5,494 bases of DNA. Origin: an uncultured beta proteobacterium (lineage in GTDB: Bacteria > Pseudomonadota > Gammaproteobacteria > Burkholderiales > Burkholderiaceae_C). Position 1 is the first letter of the stretch. The number at the start of each line of letters is the position of its first letter. Of this stretch, positions 1-5,494 are shown piece after piece. Where the stretch lies: contig CAJBVC010000091.1 of NCBI GenBank assembly GCA_903958915.1, positions 1-5,494 on the forward strand, in the 5' to 3' direction. Made by a program: the position numbers and the translations under genes. A model generated the notes under the pieces. The model was given only the letters and a program-made list of their open reading frames with translations. It made no database searches and was not told the DNA's origin.

Positions 1-919
1 GCCGGTGATGGCGGTGGTGACGAATATCGATGTCGACCACATGGAGACCTACGGGCACGACCTGAACCGGCTCAAAGCGGCGTTCGTCGATTTTCTGCAT
101 CGCATGCCGTTTTATGGCACGGCCATCGTGTGTAACGAAGACGCATTGGTGCGTGACATCGTGGGGCACTTGCGCTGCCGAGTCGTCGGTTACGGCTTCG
201 GGGCCGATGCCGCAGTGCGCGCCATCGACGTGCGCGCGGTGGGTGACCAGATGCATTTCACGGTGCAGCGCCATCTCGGAATGGCTTTGCCCGAACTGCA
301 CGTGGTACTCAACCTGGTGGGCCGCCACAACGTACTCAACGCGTTGGCGGCGATTGCTGTGGCCACGCAACTCGGGATTGCCGATGCCGTGGTGCTGCGG
401 GCCTTGGCCGGATTCGGTGGTGTGGGCAGGCGCTTCCAGCGTTATGGTGAGTTGGCTCTGCCGGCTGGTGGAGCCATCACGTTGATCGACGATTACGGAC
501 ACCATCCGGTGGAAGTGGAGGCGACGCTGGCTGCGGCGCGCGGGGCTTTTGCCGGCCGACGTCTGGTGCTGGCATTTCAGCCGCATCGCTACACCCGCAC
601 CAGGGACTGTTTCGCGGGGTTTGTGGACGTCTTGGCAAAGGCCGATGTGGTGCTGCTGGCGCAGGTGTATGCCGCCGGCGAAGCACCGCTTGTGCAGTTT
701 GATGGTGCAGCACTCGCATCGGCGCTTGCGGCAACCAACACGGCGACGCCGCGGTATGTGGGTGACATCGCTGCCATGCCGCAGGCCATCGTGGACTGCC
801 TGCAAGCCGGCGACGTGGTGTTGTGCATGGGTGCAGGCTCTATCGAAAAGGTGCCTGCACGGGTGGTTGATCTGCTACAAACATTAGAGCTGGCTACGCA
901 GGAAGGACGGGCGCTGTGA
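1..919 (+). CDS. murC: UDP-N-acetylmuramate--L-alanine ligase MurC, C-terminal part (5' end outside window)
   Basis: Cytoplasmic ATP-dependent Mur ligase that adds L-alanine to UDP-MurNAc, the first amino acid of the peptidoglycan stem peptide. The reading frame is open to the left edge (codons from base 2; the residues before the first Met are Pro-Val), so this is a truncated view and not a gene starting at base 5 or 8. About 305 residues are present. Known MurC proteins are roughly 465-490 residues, so the N-terminal UDP-binding domain and the P-loop (GTxGKT) should lie upstream. Visible family motifs are NIDVDH at 23-40 (central ATPase domain), GRHN at 320-331, GRRFQ just downstream of it, DDYGHHP at 488-508 and [10 protein letters not shown] at 578-607, with GEAP and GAGSI in the C-terminal ligase domain. 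The stop TGA at 917-919 overlaps the ddl GTG start by 4 nt. One oddity is GAGSIEK at 830-850, where Glu (845-847) stands where E. coli MurC has Gly (GAGNIGK). Confidence 0.97.
   Translation, partial: PVMAVVTNIDVDHMETYGHDLNRLKAAFVDFLHRMPFYGTAIVCNEDALVRDIVGHLRCRVVGYGFGADAAVRAIDVRAVGDQMHFTVQRHLGMALPELHVVLNLVGRHNVLNALAAIAVATQLGIADAVVLRALAGFGGVGRRFQRYGELALPAGGAITLIDDYGHHPVEVEATLAAARGAFAGRRLVLAFQPHRYTRTRDCFAGFVDVLAKADVVLLAQVYAAGEAPLVQFDGAALASALAATNTATPRYVGDIAAMPQAIVDCLQAGDVVLCMGAGSIEKVPARVVDLLQTLELATQEGRAL
901..907 (+). promoter_or_regulatory. Ribosome binding site of ddl
   Basis: GGAAGGA lies inside the murC 3' end, with AAGGA at 903-907 and 8 nt to the GTG at 916. It supports the GTG as the true ddl start and fits coupled translation across the GTGA overlap. 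Confidence 0.7.
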
Positions 920-1875
920 GCACTTTTGACTATGGAAAAGTTGCGGTGCTGATGGGTGGCGCGTCGGCTGAGAGGGAGGTCTCGTTCATGTCGGGCAAGG
1001 GCGTACTGGCGGCATTGCGGGCACGCGGTGTGGACGCCCATGCGTTTGACCCTTCCGAGCGTGACCTGTCTGAACTCAAGCGCGAGGGGTTTGCGCGCTG
1101 CTTTATTGCCTTGCATGGCCGTTTCGGTGAAGACGGCACGGTGCAGGGGGCGCTGGAGCTGCTGGGCATTCCTTACACGGGTTCGGGTGTCATGGCCTCC
1201 GCGATCGCCATCGACAAGGTCACGACCAAGCGCATCTGGCTGTCCGAAGGTGTATCCACCCCGCGCTACCAGTTGCTGCACCGCGGACGCTTCGATCGCA
1301 AACAGGTGATTGAGGTTCCAGATACCTTGGGCCTGCCGGTGATCGTGAAACCGGCGCGGGAAGGCTCGTCCATCGGTGTGACCAAGGTGGCGGGCTATTC
1401 AGGCATGGTCGACGCGGTGGCAGCCGCCGAGAAACTCGATGCGGACGTATTGTGCGAGCAGTGCATCGAGGGCGACGAAGTGACCTGTCCGGTGCTCGGC
1501 AGTGGCGAGAACGCCCGTGCACTGCCGGTGATTCGTATCGTTGCGCCCGAGGGCAACTACGACTACCAGCACAAGTACTTTACCAATGACACCCAGTACC
1601 TGGTGCCCTGTGGTTTGCCGTCTGGCGAAGAGGAGGCGATCCAGGCGCTGGTGCTCAAGGCCTATCGCATGCTGGGCTGCCGTGGCTGGGGCCGTGTGGA
1701 CGTGATGATTGACGGCAAGACGCGTACGCCCTATCTGCTGGAGATCAACACGTCACCGGGAATGACCAGCCACTCGCTGGTACCGATGTCGGCCAAGGCG
1801 GCGGGCATCAGCTACGAGGACTTGTGCCTGATGCTGTTGCAAGCGGCCACGCTGGATGCGAGGGACAACGCATGA
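916..1875 (+). CDS. ddl: D-alanine--D-alanine ligase (DdlB type)
   Basis: Cytoplasmic ATP-grasp ligase that joins two D-alanines into the dipeptide used by MurF. The product is 319 residues; E. coli DdlB has 306. The N-terminal domain has [10 protein letters not shown] at 14-23, with Glu19 matching catalytic Glu15 of E. coli DdlB, and [11 protein letters not shown] at 65-75. The central ATP-grasp region has [10 protein letters not shown] at 145-154, with Lys145 for ATP binding and Ser151 matching Ser150. Lys220-Tyr221 match Lys215-Tyr216; a Tyr here, not Phe, is the known mark of D-Ala-D-Ala over D-Ala-D-lactate specificity. Metal ligands are Asp262, Glu276 and Asn278 in VDVM and [16 protein letters not shown]. 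The GTG start at 916 is chosen because it overlaps the murC stop (GTGA), has a good ribosome binding site, and gives the expected N-terminus shortly before the VAVLMGG strand. All catalytic residues are present. The end overlaps the ftsQ start by ATGA. Confidence 0.97.
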   Translation: MSTFDYGKVAVLMGGASAEREVSFMSGKGVLAALRARGVDAHAFDPSERDLSELKREGFARCFIALHGRFGEDGTVQGALELLGIPYTGSGVMASAIAIDKVTTKRIWLSEGVSTPRYQLLHRGRFDRKQVIEVPDTLGLPVIVKPAREGSSIGVTKVAGYSGMVDAVAAAEKLDADVLCEQCIEGDEVTCPVLGSGENARALPVIRIVAPEGNYDYQHKYFTNDTQYLVPCGLPSGEEEAIQALVLKAYRMLGCRGWGRVDVMIDGKTRTPYLLEINTSPGMTSHSLVPMSAKAAGISYEDLCLMLLQAATLDARDNA

Positions 1876-2657
1876 ACCCTGCTGCACCGCTGCCTGTGGA
1901 TGTCCGACTGATGCACACGACCGCGCTGGTCCTGTTGCTGACGTTTGTCGTCCTTGGCGTGGTGACGGGTGGGCGCTGGCTGGCGCGCCTGCCGCAATTC
2001 GACATTCGTGCCATCACGGTAACGGGTGATGTAACCCACACCAATGTGGTGACACTGCGCGCCAATGTGGCGCCGCGCCTCTCGGGCACGTTCTTCAGCA
2101 TCGATCTGGTGCGCGTACGGGCTGCCTTTGAAGCGGTGCCCTGGGTGCGGCGTGCCGTGGTGCGCCGCGATTTCCCGAACCGGCTGCGGGTGGACTTGCA
2201 GGAGCACCAGGCCGTTGCCTACTGGGGAAGTGAAGGCGAACTGCGTCTGATCAACAGTTTTGGTGAAGTGTTCGAAGCCAATGCAGGCGAGGTGGAGCAG
2301 GACATGCTGCCACGGTTGAACGGCCCGGAGGGGCAGAGTGCAGACGTGCTGGCCATGTACCGCGCGCTGGAGCCCCTGTTTGAGCACGTGGAGATTCCGG
2401 TGGAGCAGCTCGAGCTTTCTCAGGGTGGCAGCTGGCAAGCCCGTCTGGACACCGGTGGCGTGATCGAATTTGGACGCGGCGGCACCAATGACATTGTGAT
2501 GCGCACCGAGCGTTTTCTCAAAACCCTGACCCAGGTTACGTCGCGCTACGGGCGCCGGGCGAACGCGGTCGAGTCGGCAGATTTGCGGCATGAAAACGGT
2601 TACGCCATCCGCTTGCGTGGTGTGAGTACTCAAGCCAATGTCGTCCCCAAAAGATAG
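1872..2657 (+). CDS. ftsQ: Cell division protein FtsQ
   Basis: Bitopic inner-membrane divisome protein that bridges early and late division proteins, working with FtsB and FtsL. The 261-residue product has a short cytoplasmic tail (about 1-14), one hydrophobic segment at about 16-34 ([19 protein letters not shown]), then a periplasmic part. The POTRA domain spans about 43-118, beginning [12 protein letters not shown] and containing [19 protein letters not shown] at 89-107, a block typical of FtsQ. The beta domain follows ([11 protein letters not shown] at 127-137 onward). The ATG at 1872 overlaps the ddl stop in an ATGA, with GAGGG at 1860-1864 as ribosome binding site 7 nt upstream. An in-frame GTG at 1824 would add 16 residues but lies deep inside ddl, so it was not used. 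FtsQ sequences diverge quickly, but the topology, domains and position between ddl and ftsA make the call firm. Confidence 0.95.
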   Translation: MNPAAPLPVDVRLMHTTALVLLLTFVVLGVVTGGRWLARLPQFDIRAITVTGDVTHTNVVTLRANVAPRLSGTFFSIDLVRVRAAFEAVPWVRRAVVRRDFPNRLRVDLQEHQAVAYWGSEGELRLINSFGEVFEANAGEVEQDMLPRLNGPEGQSADVLAMYRALEPLFEHVEIPVEQLELSQGGSWQARLDTGGVIEFGRGGTNDIVMRTERFLKTLTQVTSRYGRRANAVESADLRHENGYAIRLRGVSTQANVVPKR

Positions 2658-2682
2658 CGAAAGAAAGCACAGCAGGTACCTT

Positions 2683-3912
2683 ATGGCAAAAGAATACAAA
2701 GATTTGGTCGTCGGCCTGGACATTGGAACTGCCAAGGTCATGGCCGTGGTGGCGGAGGTCATGCCGGGAGGTGAGCTCAAGCTCGCCGGTCTGGGCATTG
2801 CGCCGAGCAATGGCCTCAAGCGTGGCGTGGTCGTCAACATCGATGCGACCGTTGCCAGCATCCAGCAAGCGCTCAAGGAAGCCGAGCTGATGGCTGACTG
2901 CAAGATCACCCGGGTGTACACCGGCATCACTGGCAGCCATATCCGCGGCATCAATTCCAGTGGCATGGTGGCGGTGAAAGACCGGGAGGTGACGCAGGCC
3001 GATGTGGCGCGGGTGGTGGAAACCGCCAAAGCCATCAATATTTCCACTGACCAGCGCCTGCTGCTGGTGGAGCCGCAGGAATTCATCATCGATGGCCAGG
3101 ATGTGCGCGAGCCCATCGGCATGAGCGGCATCCGCCTGGAGGCCAAGGTGCACATCGTCACCGGTGCGCAAAGCGCGGCCGAGAACATCATCAAGTGCGT
3201 ACGTCGCTGTGGTCTGGAGGTAGAGCAACTCATGCTGAACCCGCTGGCCTCGAGTCTGTCGGTGCTGACCGAAGACGAGCGTGAGCTCGGTGTGGCGCTG
3301 GTTGATATTGGGGCGGGCACTACCGATGTGGCCATTTTCACCAATGGTGCCATTCGCCACACCGCAGTCATCCCGATTGCCGGGGATCTGATCACCAGCG
3401 ACATTGCCATGGCCTTGCGTACGCCCACCAAGGATGCCGAAGACATCAAGGTCGAAAGCGGCCACGCCAAGCAGTTACTGGTGGATCCCGAAACCCAGGT
3501 CGAAGTGCCGGGCCTGGGTGATCGCGGTCCGCGCATGCTGAGTCGCCAAGCGCTCTCGGGCGTGATTGAGCCGCGCATCGAAGAGATCTTCTCGCTGGTG
3601 GCGCAGGTCATGCGTGAGTCGGGCTATGAGGAAGTGCTCTCCAGTGGCATCGTGCTCACCGGTGGCAGCTGCATCATGCCGGGCATGGTGGAACTCGGCG
3701 AAGACATCTTTCTCAAGCCGGTGCGACGCGGCATCCCCAAATATTCCAGCGCCCTGGCGGACATGGTGGCGCAGCCGCGCGCCGCCACCGTGATGGGTCT
3801 GCTCGAAGAGGCCCGCTTGGCCCGTATGCGCGGCTTCCGTGTAGCGCAAAAAGCCGGCTCCATGAAAACAGCCTTCAGTACCGTCAAGGACTGGTTTGTG
3901 GGGAATTTCTAA
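2683..3912 (+). CDS. ftsA: Cell division protein FtsA, actin-like FtsZ membrane anchor
   Basis: Actin-fold ATP-binding protein at the inner face of the cytoplasmic membrane. It tethers FtsZ filaments and recruits later division proteins. The product is 409 residues, normal for the family. The phosphate-1 loop is GLDIGTAKV at 11-19, the 1C subdomain covers roughly 84-160, the phosphate-2 motif is LVDIGAGTTDVAIF at 206-219, and the adenosine motif is IVLTGGSCIMPG at 323-334. The C-terminal MKTAFSTVKDWFVGNF (394-409) is the amphipathic membrane-targeting helix, with Phe, Trp, Val and Phe on one face. I chose the ATG at 2683 because the family starts MAKEYKDLVVGLDIGTAK and an AGG lies 6 nt upstream. 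An in-frame ATG at 2638 would add 15 residues ([10 protein letters not shown]...), overlap ftsQ, and place charged sequence before the first strand. The gene starts 25 nt after ftsQ, which suggests co-transcription. Confidence 0.97.
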   Translation: MAKEYKDLVVGLDIGTAKVMAVVAEVMPGGELKLAGLGIAPSNGLKRGVVVNIDATVASIQQALKEAELMADCKITRVYTGITGSHIRGINSSGMVAVKDREVTQADVARVVETAKAINISTDQRLLLVEPQEFIIDGQDVREPIGMSGIRLEAKVHIVTGAQSAAENIIKCVRRCGLEVEQLMLNPLASSLSVLTEDERELGVALVDIGAGTTDVAIFTNGAIRHTAVIPIAGDLITSDIAMALRTPTKDAEDIKVESGHAKQLLVDPETQVEVPGLGDRGPRMLSRQALSGVIEPRIEEIFSLVAQVMRESGYEEVLSSGIVLTGGSCIMPGMVELGEDIFLKPVRRGIPKYSSALADMVAQPRAATVMGLLEEARLARMRGFRVAQKAGSMKTAFSTVKDWFVGNF

Positions 3913-4079
3913 GAATGTGGCCCCCACGCTTTTCACTGCGACCAAGTATGTGCAACAACCTGTGGCTGGCCAGGGGAAGCCCGCATTGGCGATGGCGATG
4001 CGTCGGGCCGCCCTCATAGGCTTGACAAGGCAAAGCGAATTTCAAGGGTTTATTTTTTTAGTATTTTCAGGAGAAACAC
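3913..4079 (+). promoter_or_regulatory. ftsA-ftsZ intergenic region, probable ftsZ leader
   Basis: This 167-nt gap is the only sizeable noncoding stretch in the window. From left to right it holds: an inverted repeat GTGGGG (3898-3903, in ftsA) with CCCCAC (3922-3927), followed by gcTTTT; an 8-bp palindrome CTGGCCAG at 3966-3973; a possible hairpin CGCATTG (3982-3988) with CGATGCG (3996-4002), 7 bp with one G-U pair and a 7-nt loop; a perfect TTGACA hexamer at 4022-4027; and a T-rich tract at 4049-4067. I found no good -10 at 15-19 nt from the TTGACA; the nearest TATTTT is 23 nt away. A dedicated ftsZ promoter is therefore plausible by position but not proven by sequence. No convincing protein is encoded here. 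Confidence 0.45.
4069..4073 (+). promoter_or_regulatory. Strong ribosome binding site of ftsZ
   Basis: AGGAG lies 6 nt before the ATG at 4080, directly after a T-rich tract. It is the closest match to the Shine-Dalgarno consensus among the genes here, in line with the high FtsZ level that cells need. Confidence 0.85.
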
Positions 4080-5315
4080 ATGGCCATCGAAATGATTGAA
4101 GAAGAGTGCTTTAACCAGGGGACACAGATCAAGGTGATCGGCGTGGGGGGCGGTGGCGGCAACGCAGTGGAGCACATGATCGCGACGGCGGTGGGAGGCG
4201 TGGAGTTCATCTGCGCCAATACCGATGCGCAGGCATTGAGCCGCAGCGCAGCGCACAAGACCATTCAGCTCGGTACCAGCGGCCTGGGCGCGGGCAGCAA
4301 GCCCGACAAGGGGCGGGAAGCGGCGGACGAAGCGGAAACACTCATCCGTGAGGCCATCGAGGGCGCGCACATGCTCTTTATCACGGCTGGCATGGGCGGT
4401 GGTACCGGTACCGGTGCGGCGCCGGTGATCGCCCGCATCGCCAAGGAAATGGGAATTCTGACGGTGGGCGTGGTGACCAAGCCTTTTGACTTTGAAGGGG
4501 GTCGTCGCATGACCAATGCCGATATCGGCTTGGCCGAACTCGAGGCGAACGTCGACTCGCTGATTGTGGTGCTGAATGAAAAACTGCTGGAAGTGCTGGG
4601 CGACGAAGTGAGTCAGGACGAGGCCTTTGGCCACGCCAACGATGTGCTGAAAAACGCCGTGGGCGGCATTGCGGAAATCATTAATGTGCCGGGCCATGTG
4701 AACGTTGACTTTGAAGACGTACGCACGGTGATGGGCGAGCCCGGCAAGGCCATGATGGGCACCGCGGTGGCCAAAGGGCCGGACCGCGCCCGCATTGCGG
4801 CAGAGCAGGCGGTGGCTTGCCCGTTGCTCGAAGGCATCGACCTCTCGGGCGCAAAAGGCGTCCTGGTGCTGATCACTGCCGCCAAGGGTTCGCTCAAGCT
4901 GTCGGAGTCCAAGCTGGCGATGAACACCATTCGGGCCTACGCCTCGGCCGATGCCCACGTCATCTACGGCACCGCCTACGACGACTCGCTGGGTGAAGAT
5001 ATCCGCGTGACGGTGGTTGCCACCGGCCTGAGCCGCCAGGGCGCGCGCCGCGCGGCGCCGCCGCTACAGGTCTTGCGCACGGGCACCGACAATGTCCCAT
5101 TCCAGGTGCCCACACTCAACACCATCGCTACGCCATCGGGTAACGTGGCACACACGGGAACCACTGGCGTGACACAACCCGATTACGCCGGAATGTCCAC
5201 ACCGAGCGTCTGGCGCACCAACCGCACGCAGGCCGCCGCACGCGTCGATGCGCTGTCGAGCGGTGGCATGGACGACTACGAAATCCCCGCGTTTCTGCGA
5301 AAACAAGCGGATTGA
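4080..5315 (+). CDS. ftsZ: Cell division protein FtsZ, tubulin-like GTPase
   Basis: Cytoplasmic GTPase that polymerises into the Z ring at midcell. The product is 411 residues. The GTP-binding half has IKVIGVGGGGGNAV at 17-30, NTDAQAL at 47-53, and the tubulin signature GGGTGTG at 106-112. TKPFDFEGGRR (133-143) and NEKLL (166-170) are also typical. The T7 synergy loop is NVDFEDV at 208-214, whose Asp210 and Asp213 match the catalytic Asp209 and Asp212 of E. coli FtsZ. The globular core ends near residue 317 (VTVVATGL). A linker of roughly 80 residues follows, rich in Thr, Pro, Ala and Gly. The conserved C-terminal peptide DYEIPAFLRKQAD (399-411) binds FtsA, ZipA-type anchors and other regulators. 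Start choice is supported by the AGGAG site and by the family start MAIEMIEE. Residue 206 is His (PGHVNVDF) where E. coli has a hydrophobic residue; I believe this is usual in Burkholderiales. Confidence 0.98.
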   Translation: MAIEMIEEECFNQGTQIKVIGVGGGGGNAVEHMIATAVGGVEFICANTDAQALSRSAAHKTIQLGTSGLGAGSKPDKGREAADEAETLIREAIEGAHMLFITAGMGGGTGTGAAPVIARIAKEMGILTVGVVTKPFDFEGGRRMTNADIGLAELEANVDSLIVVLNEKLLEVLGDEVSQDEAFGHANDVLKNAVGGIAEIINVPGHVNVDFEDVRTVMGEPGKAMMGTAVAKGPDRARIAAEQAVACPLLEGIDLSGAKGVLVLITAAKGSLKLSESKLAMNTIRAYASADAHVIYGTAYDDSLGEDIRVTVVATGLSRQGARRAAPPLQVLRTGTDNVPFQVPTLNTIATPSGNVAHTGTTGVTQPDYAGMSTPSVWRTNRTQAAARVDALSSGGMDDYEIPAFLRKQAD

Positions 5316-5321
5316 TAAAAT
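5313..5321 (+). promoter_or_regulatory. Candidate extended -10 promoter for lpxC
   Basis: TGATAAAAT fits the extended -10 pattern TGn followed by a hexamer, TAAAAT, that matches TATAAT at 5 of 6 bases. The TGA is the ftsZ stop codon. No good -35 is seen 16-18 nt upstream (TTCTGC at 5293-5298 at 17 nt), which extended -10 promoters can tolerate. Standard spacing puts the start of transcription at or very near base 5328, the first base of lpxC. This is inferred from sequence alone. Confidence 0.4.
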
Positions 5322-5327
5322 TGTCGC

Positions 5328-5494
5328 GTGCTGAAACAACGAACGCTTAAATCCCTGACCCAGGCCGTTGGCGTGGGGCTGCACAGTGGGCAGCGGGTGG
5401 AAATCACCCTGCGGCCGGCGGCGCCCGATACGGGAATTGTCTTTCGGCGGGTGGATTTGCCACAGGTGGTGGACATCGTGATGAGTGCCACGGC
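5328..5494 (+). CDS. lpxC: UDP-3-O-acyl-N-acetylglucosamine deacetylase LpxC, N-terminal part (3' end outside window)
   Basis: Zinc-dependent cytoplasmic deacetylase that catalyses the committed step of lipid A synthesis. Only the first 55 codons plus two bases are present. The translation begins [21 protein letters not shown], very close to E. coli LpxC (MIKQRTLK...GVGLHTG), and continues with VEITLRPA (24-31), [12 protein letters not shown] (34-45) and VDIVMSATA. His19 of the GLHSG motif is conserved. The zinc ligands (His79, His238 and Asp242 in E. coli numbering) lie beyond the window. The GTG at 5328 is chosen because it gives the exact family N-terminus; no other start fits. No Shine-Dalgarno sequence is visible in the 12 nt after the ftsZ stop, so initiation may depend on coupling to ftsZ or on a leaderless transcript. 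This short ftsZ-lpxC junction is the usual proteobacterial gene order. Confidence 0.95.
   Translation, partial: MLKQRTLKSLTQAVGVGLHSGQRVEITLRPAAPDTGIVFRRVDLPQVVDIVMSAT

Noticed and set aside
1824..1871. Upstream GTG start for ftsQ adding 16 residues
   Set aside because: It lies within the ddl coding region; the ATG at 1872 has the ATGA overlap and a GAGGG site at proper distance.
2638..2682. Upstream ATG start for ftsA adding 15 residues
   Set aside because: It would overlap ftsQ, and the family N-terminus MAKEYKDLVVG begins exactly at the ATG at 2683, which has its own AGG upstream.
1812..3611. A 599-codon open frame on the minus strand opposite ftsQ and most of ftsA
   Set aside because: It lies antisense to two clearly conserved genes, its translation has a composition expected from the complement of G+C-rich codons, and it shows no recognisable domain.
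3896..4099. A 67-codon plus-strand frame spanning the ftsA-ftsZ gap
   Set aside because: It overlaps the end of ftsA and the start of ftsZ, has no ribosome binding site that I can see, and its sequence shows no recognised motif. Low-confidence rejection only, since it fills the gap.
4400..4415. Tandem GGTACC-type repeat (ggtaccggtaccggt)
   Set aside because: It simply encodes the GTGTG part of the FtsZ GTP-binding signature; no further copies or mobile-element features surround it.
4050..4958. A 302-codon minus-strand frame opposite ftsZ
   Set aside because: It is a complement shadow of the conserved FtsZ frame, rich in His, Arg and Ala, without recognisable domains.
1..5494. Search for tRNA or rRNA genes, CRISPR arrays, insertion sequences or a defence or mobile system
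   Set aside because: No repeat arrays, transposase motifs, long terminal inverted repeats or tRNA-like folds were seen; nearly all bases are taken up by conserved dcw genes.

Overview
The window is a chromosomal segment of the division and cell wall (dcw) cluster. All genes lie on the + strand in the order murC (3' part) - ddl - ftsQ - ftsA - ftsZ - lpxC (5' start). The proteins look betaproteobacterial, most like Burkholderiales and probably Comamonadaceae-like. This rests on the FtsA start MAKEYKDLVVGLDIGTAKV, the FtsZ linker blocks around APPLQVLRTGTDNV and STPSVWR, the FtsZ end IPAFLRKQAD, and the LpxC start MLKQRTLKS. The family resemblance was judged from memory, not from a search. Base composition looks uniformly G+C-rich in the genes, with no sign of transferred DNA.

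Layout: bases 1-919 hold the C-terminal two thirds of murC. ddl (916-1875) overlaps murC by a GTGA, and ftsQ (1872-2657) overlaps ddl by an ATGA, so these three genes look translationally coupled. ftsA (2683-3912) follows ftsQ after 25 nt. A 167-nt gap (3913-4079) precedes ftsZ (4080-5315); it holds small inverted repeats, a TTGACA hexamer, a T-rich tract and a strong ribosome binding site. lpxC begins at a GTG at 5328, only 12 nt after the ftsZ stop, and runs off the right edge.

The genes form a functional series. MurC adds L-Ala to UDP-MurNAc, and Ddl makes the D-Ala-D-Ala dipeptide for the same precursor. FtsQ, FtsA and FtsZ build the divisome: FtsZ is the GTPase polymer, FtsA its membrane anchor, and FtsQ the bitopic scaffold. 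LpxC commits UDP-acyl-GlcNAc to lipid A synthesis.

I see no undescribed system here; this is a well-known, conserved housekeeping locus. The points most worth a second look are regulatory. One is an extended -10 motif made partly from the ftsZ stop codon, which would place transcription initiation exactly on the lpxC GTG. The other is the structured, T-rich leader in front of ftsZ.
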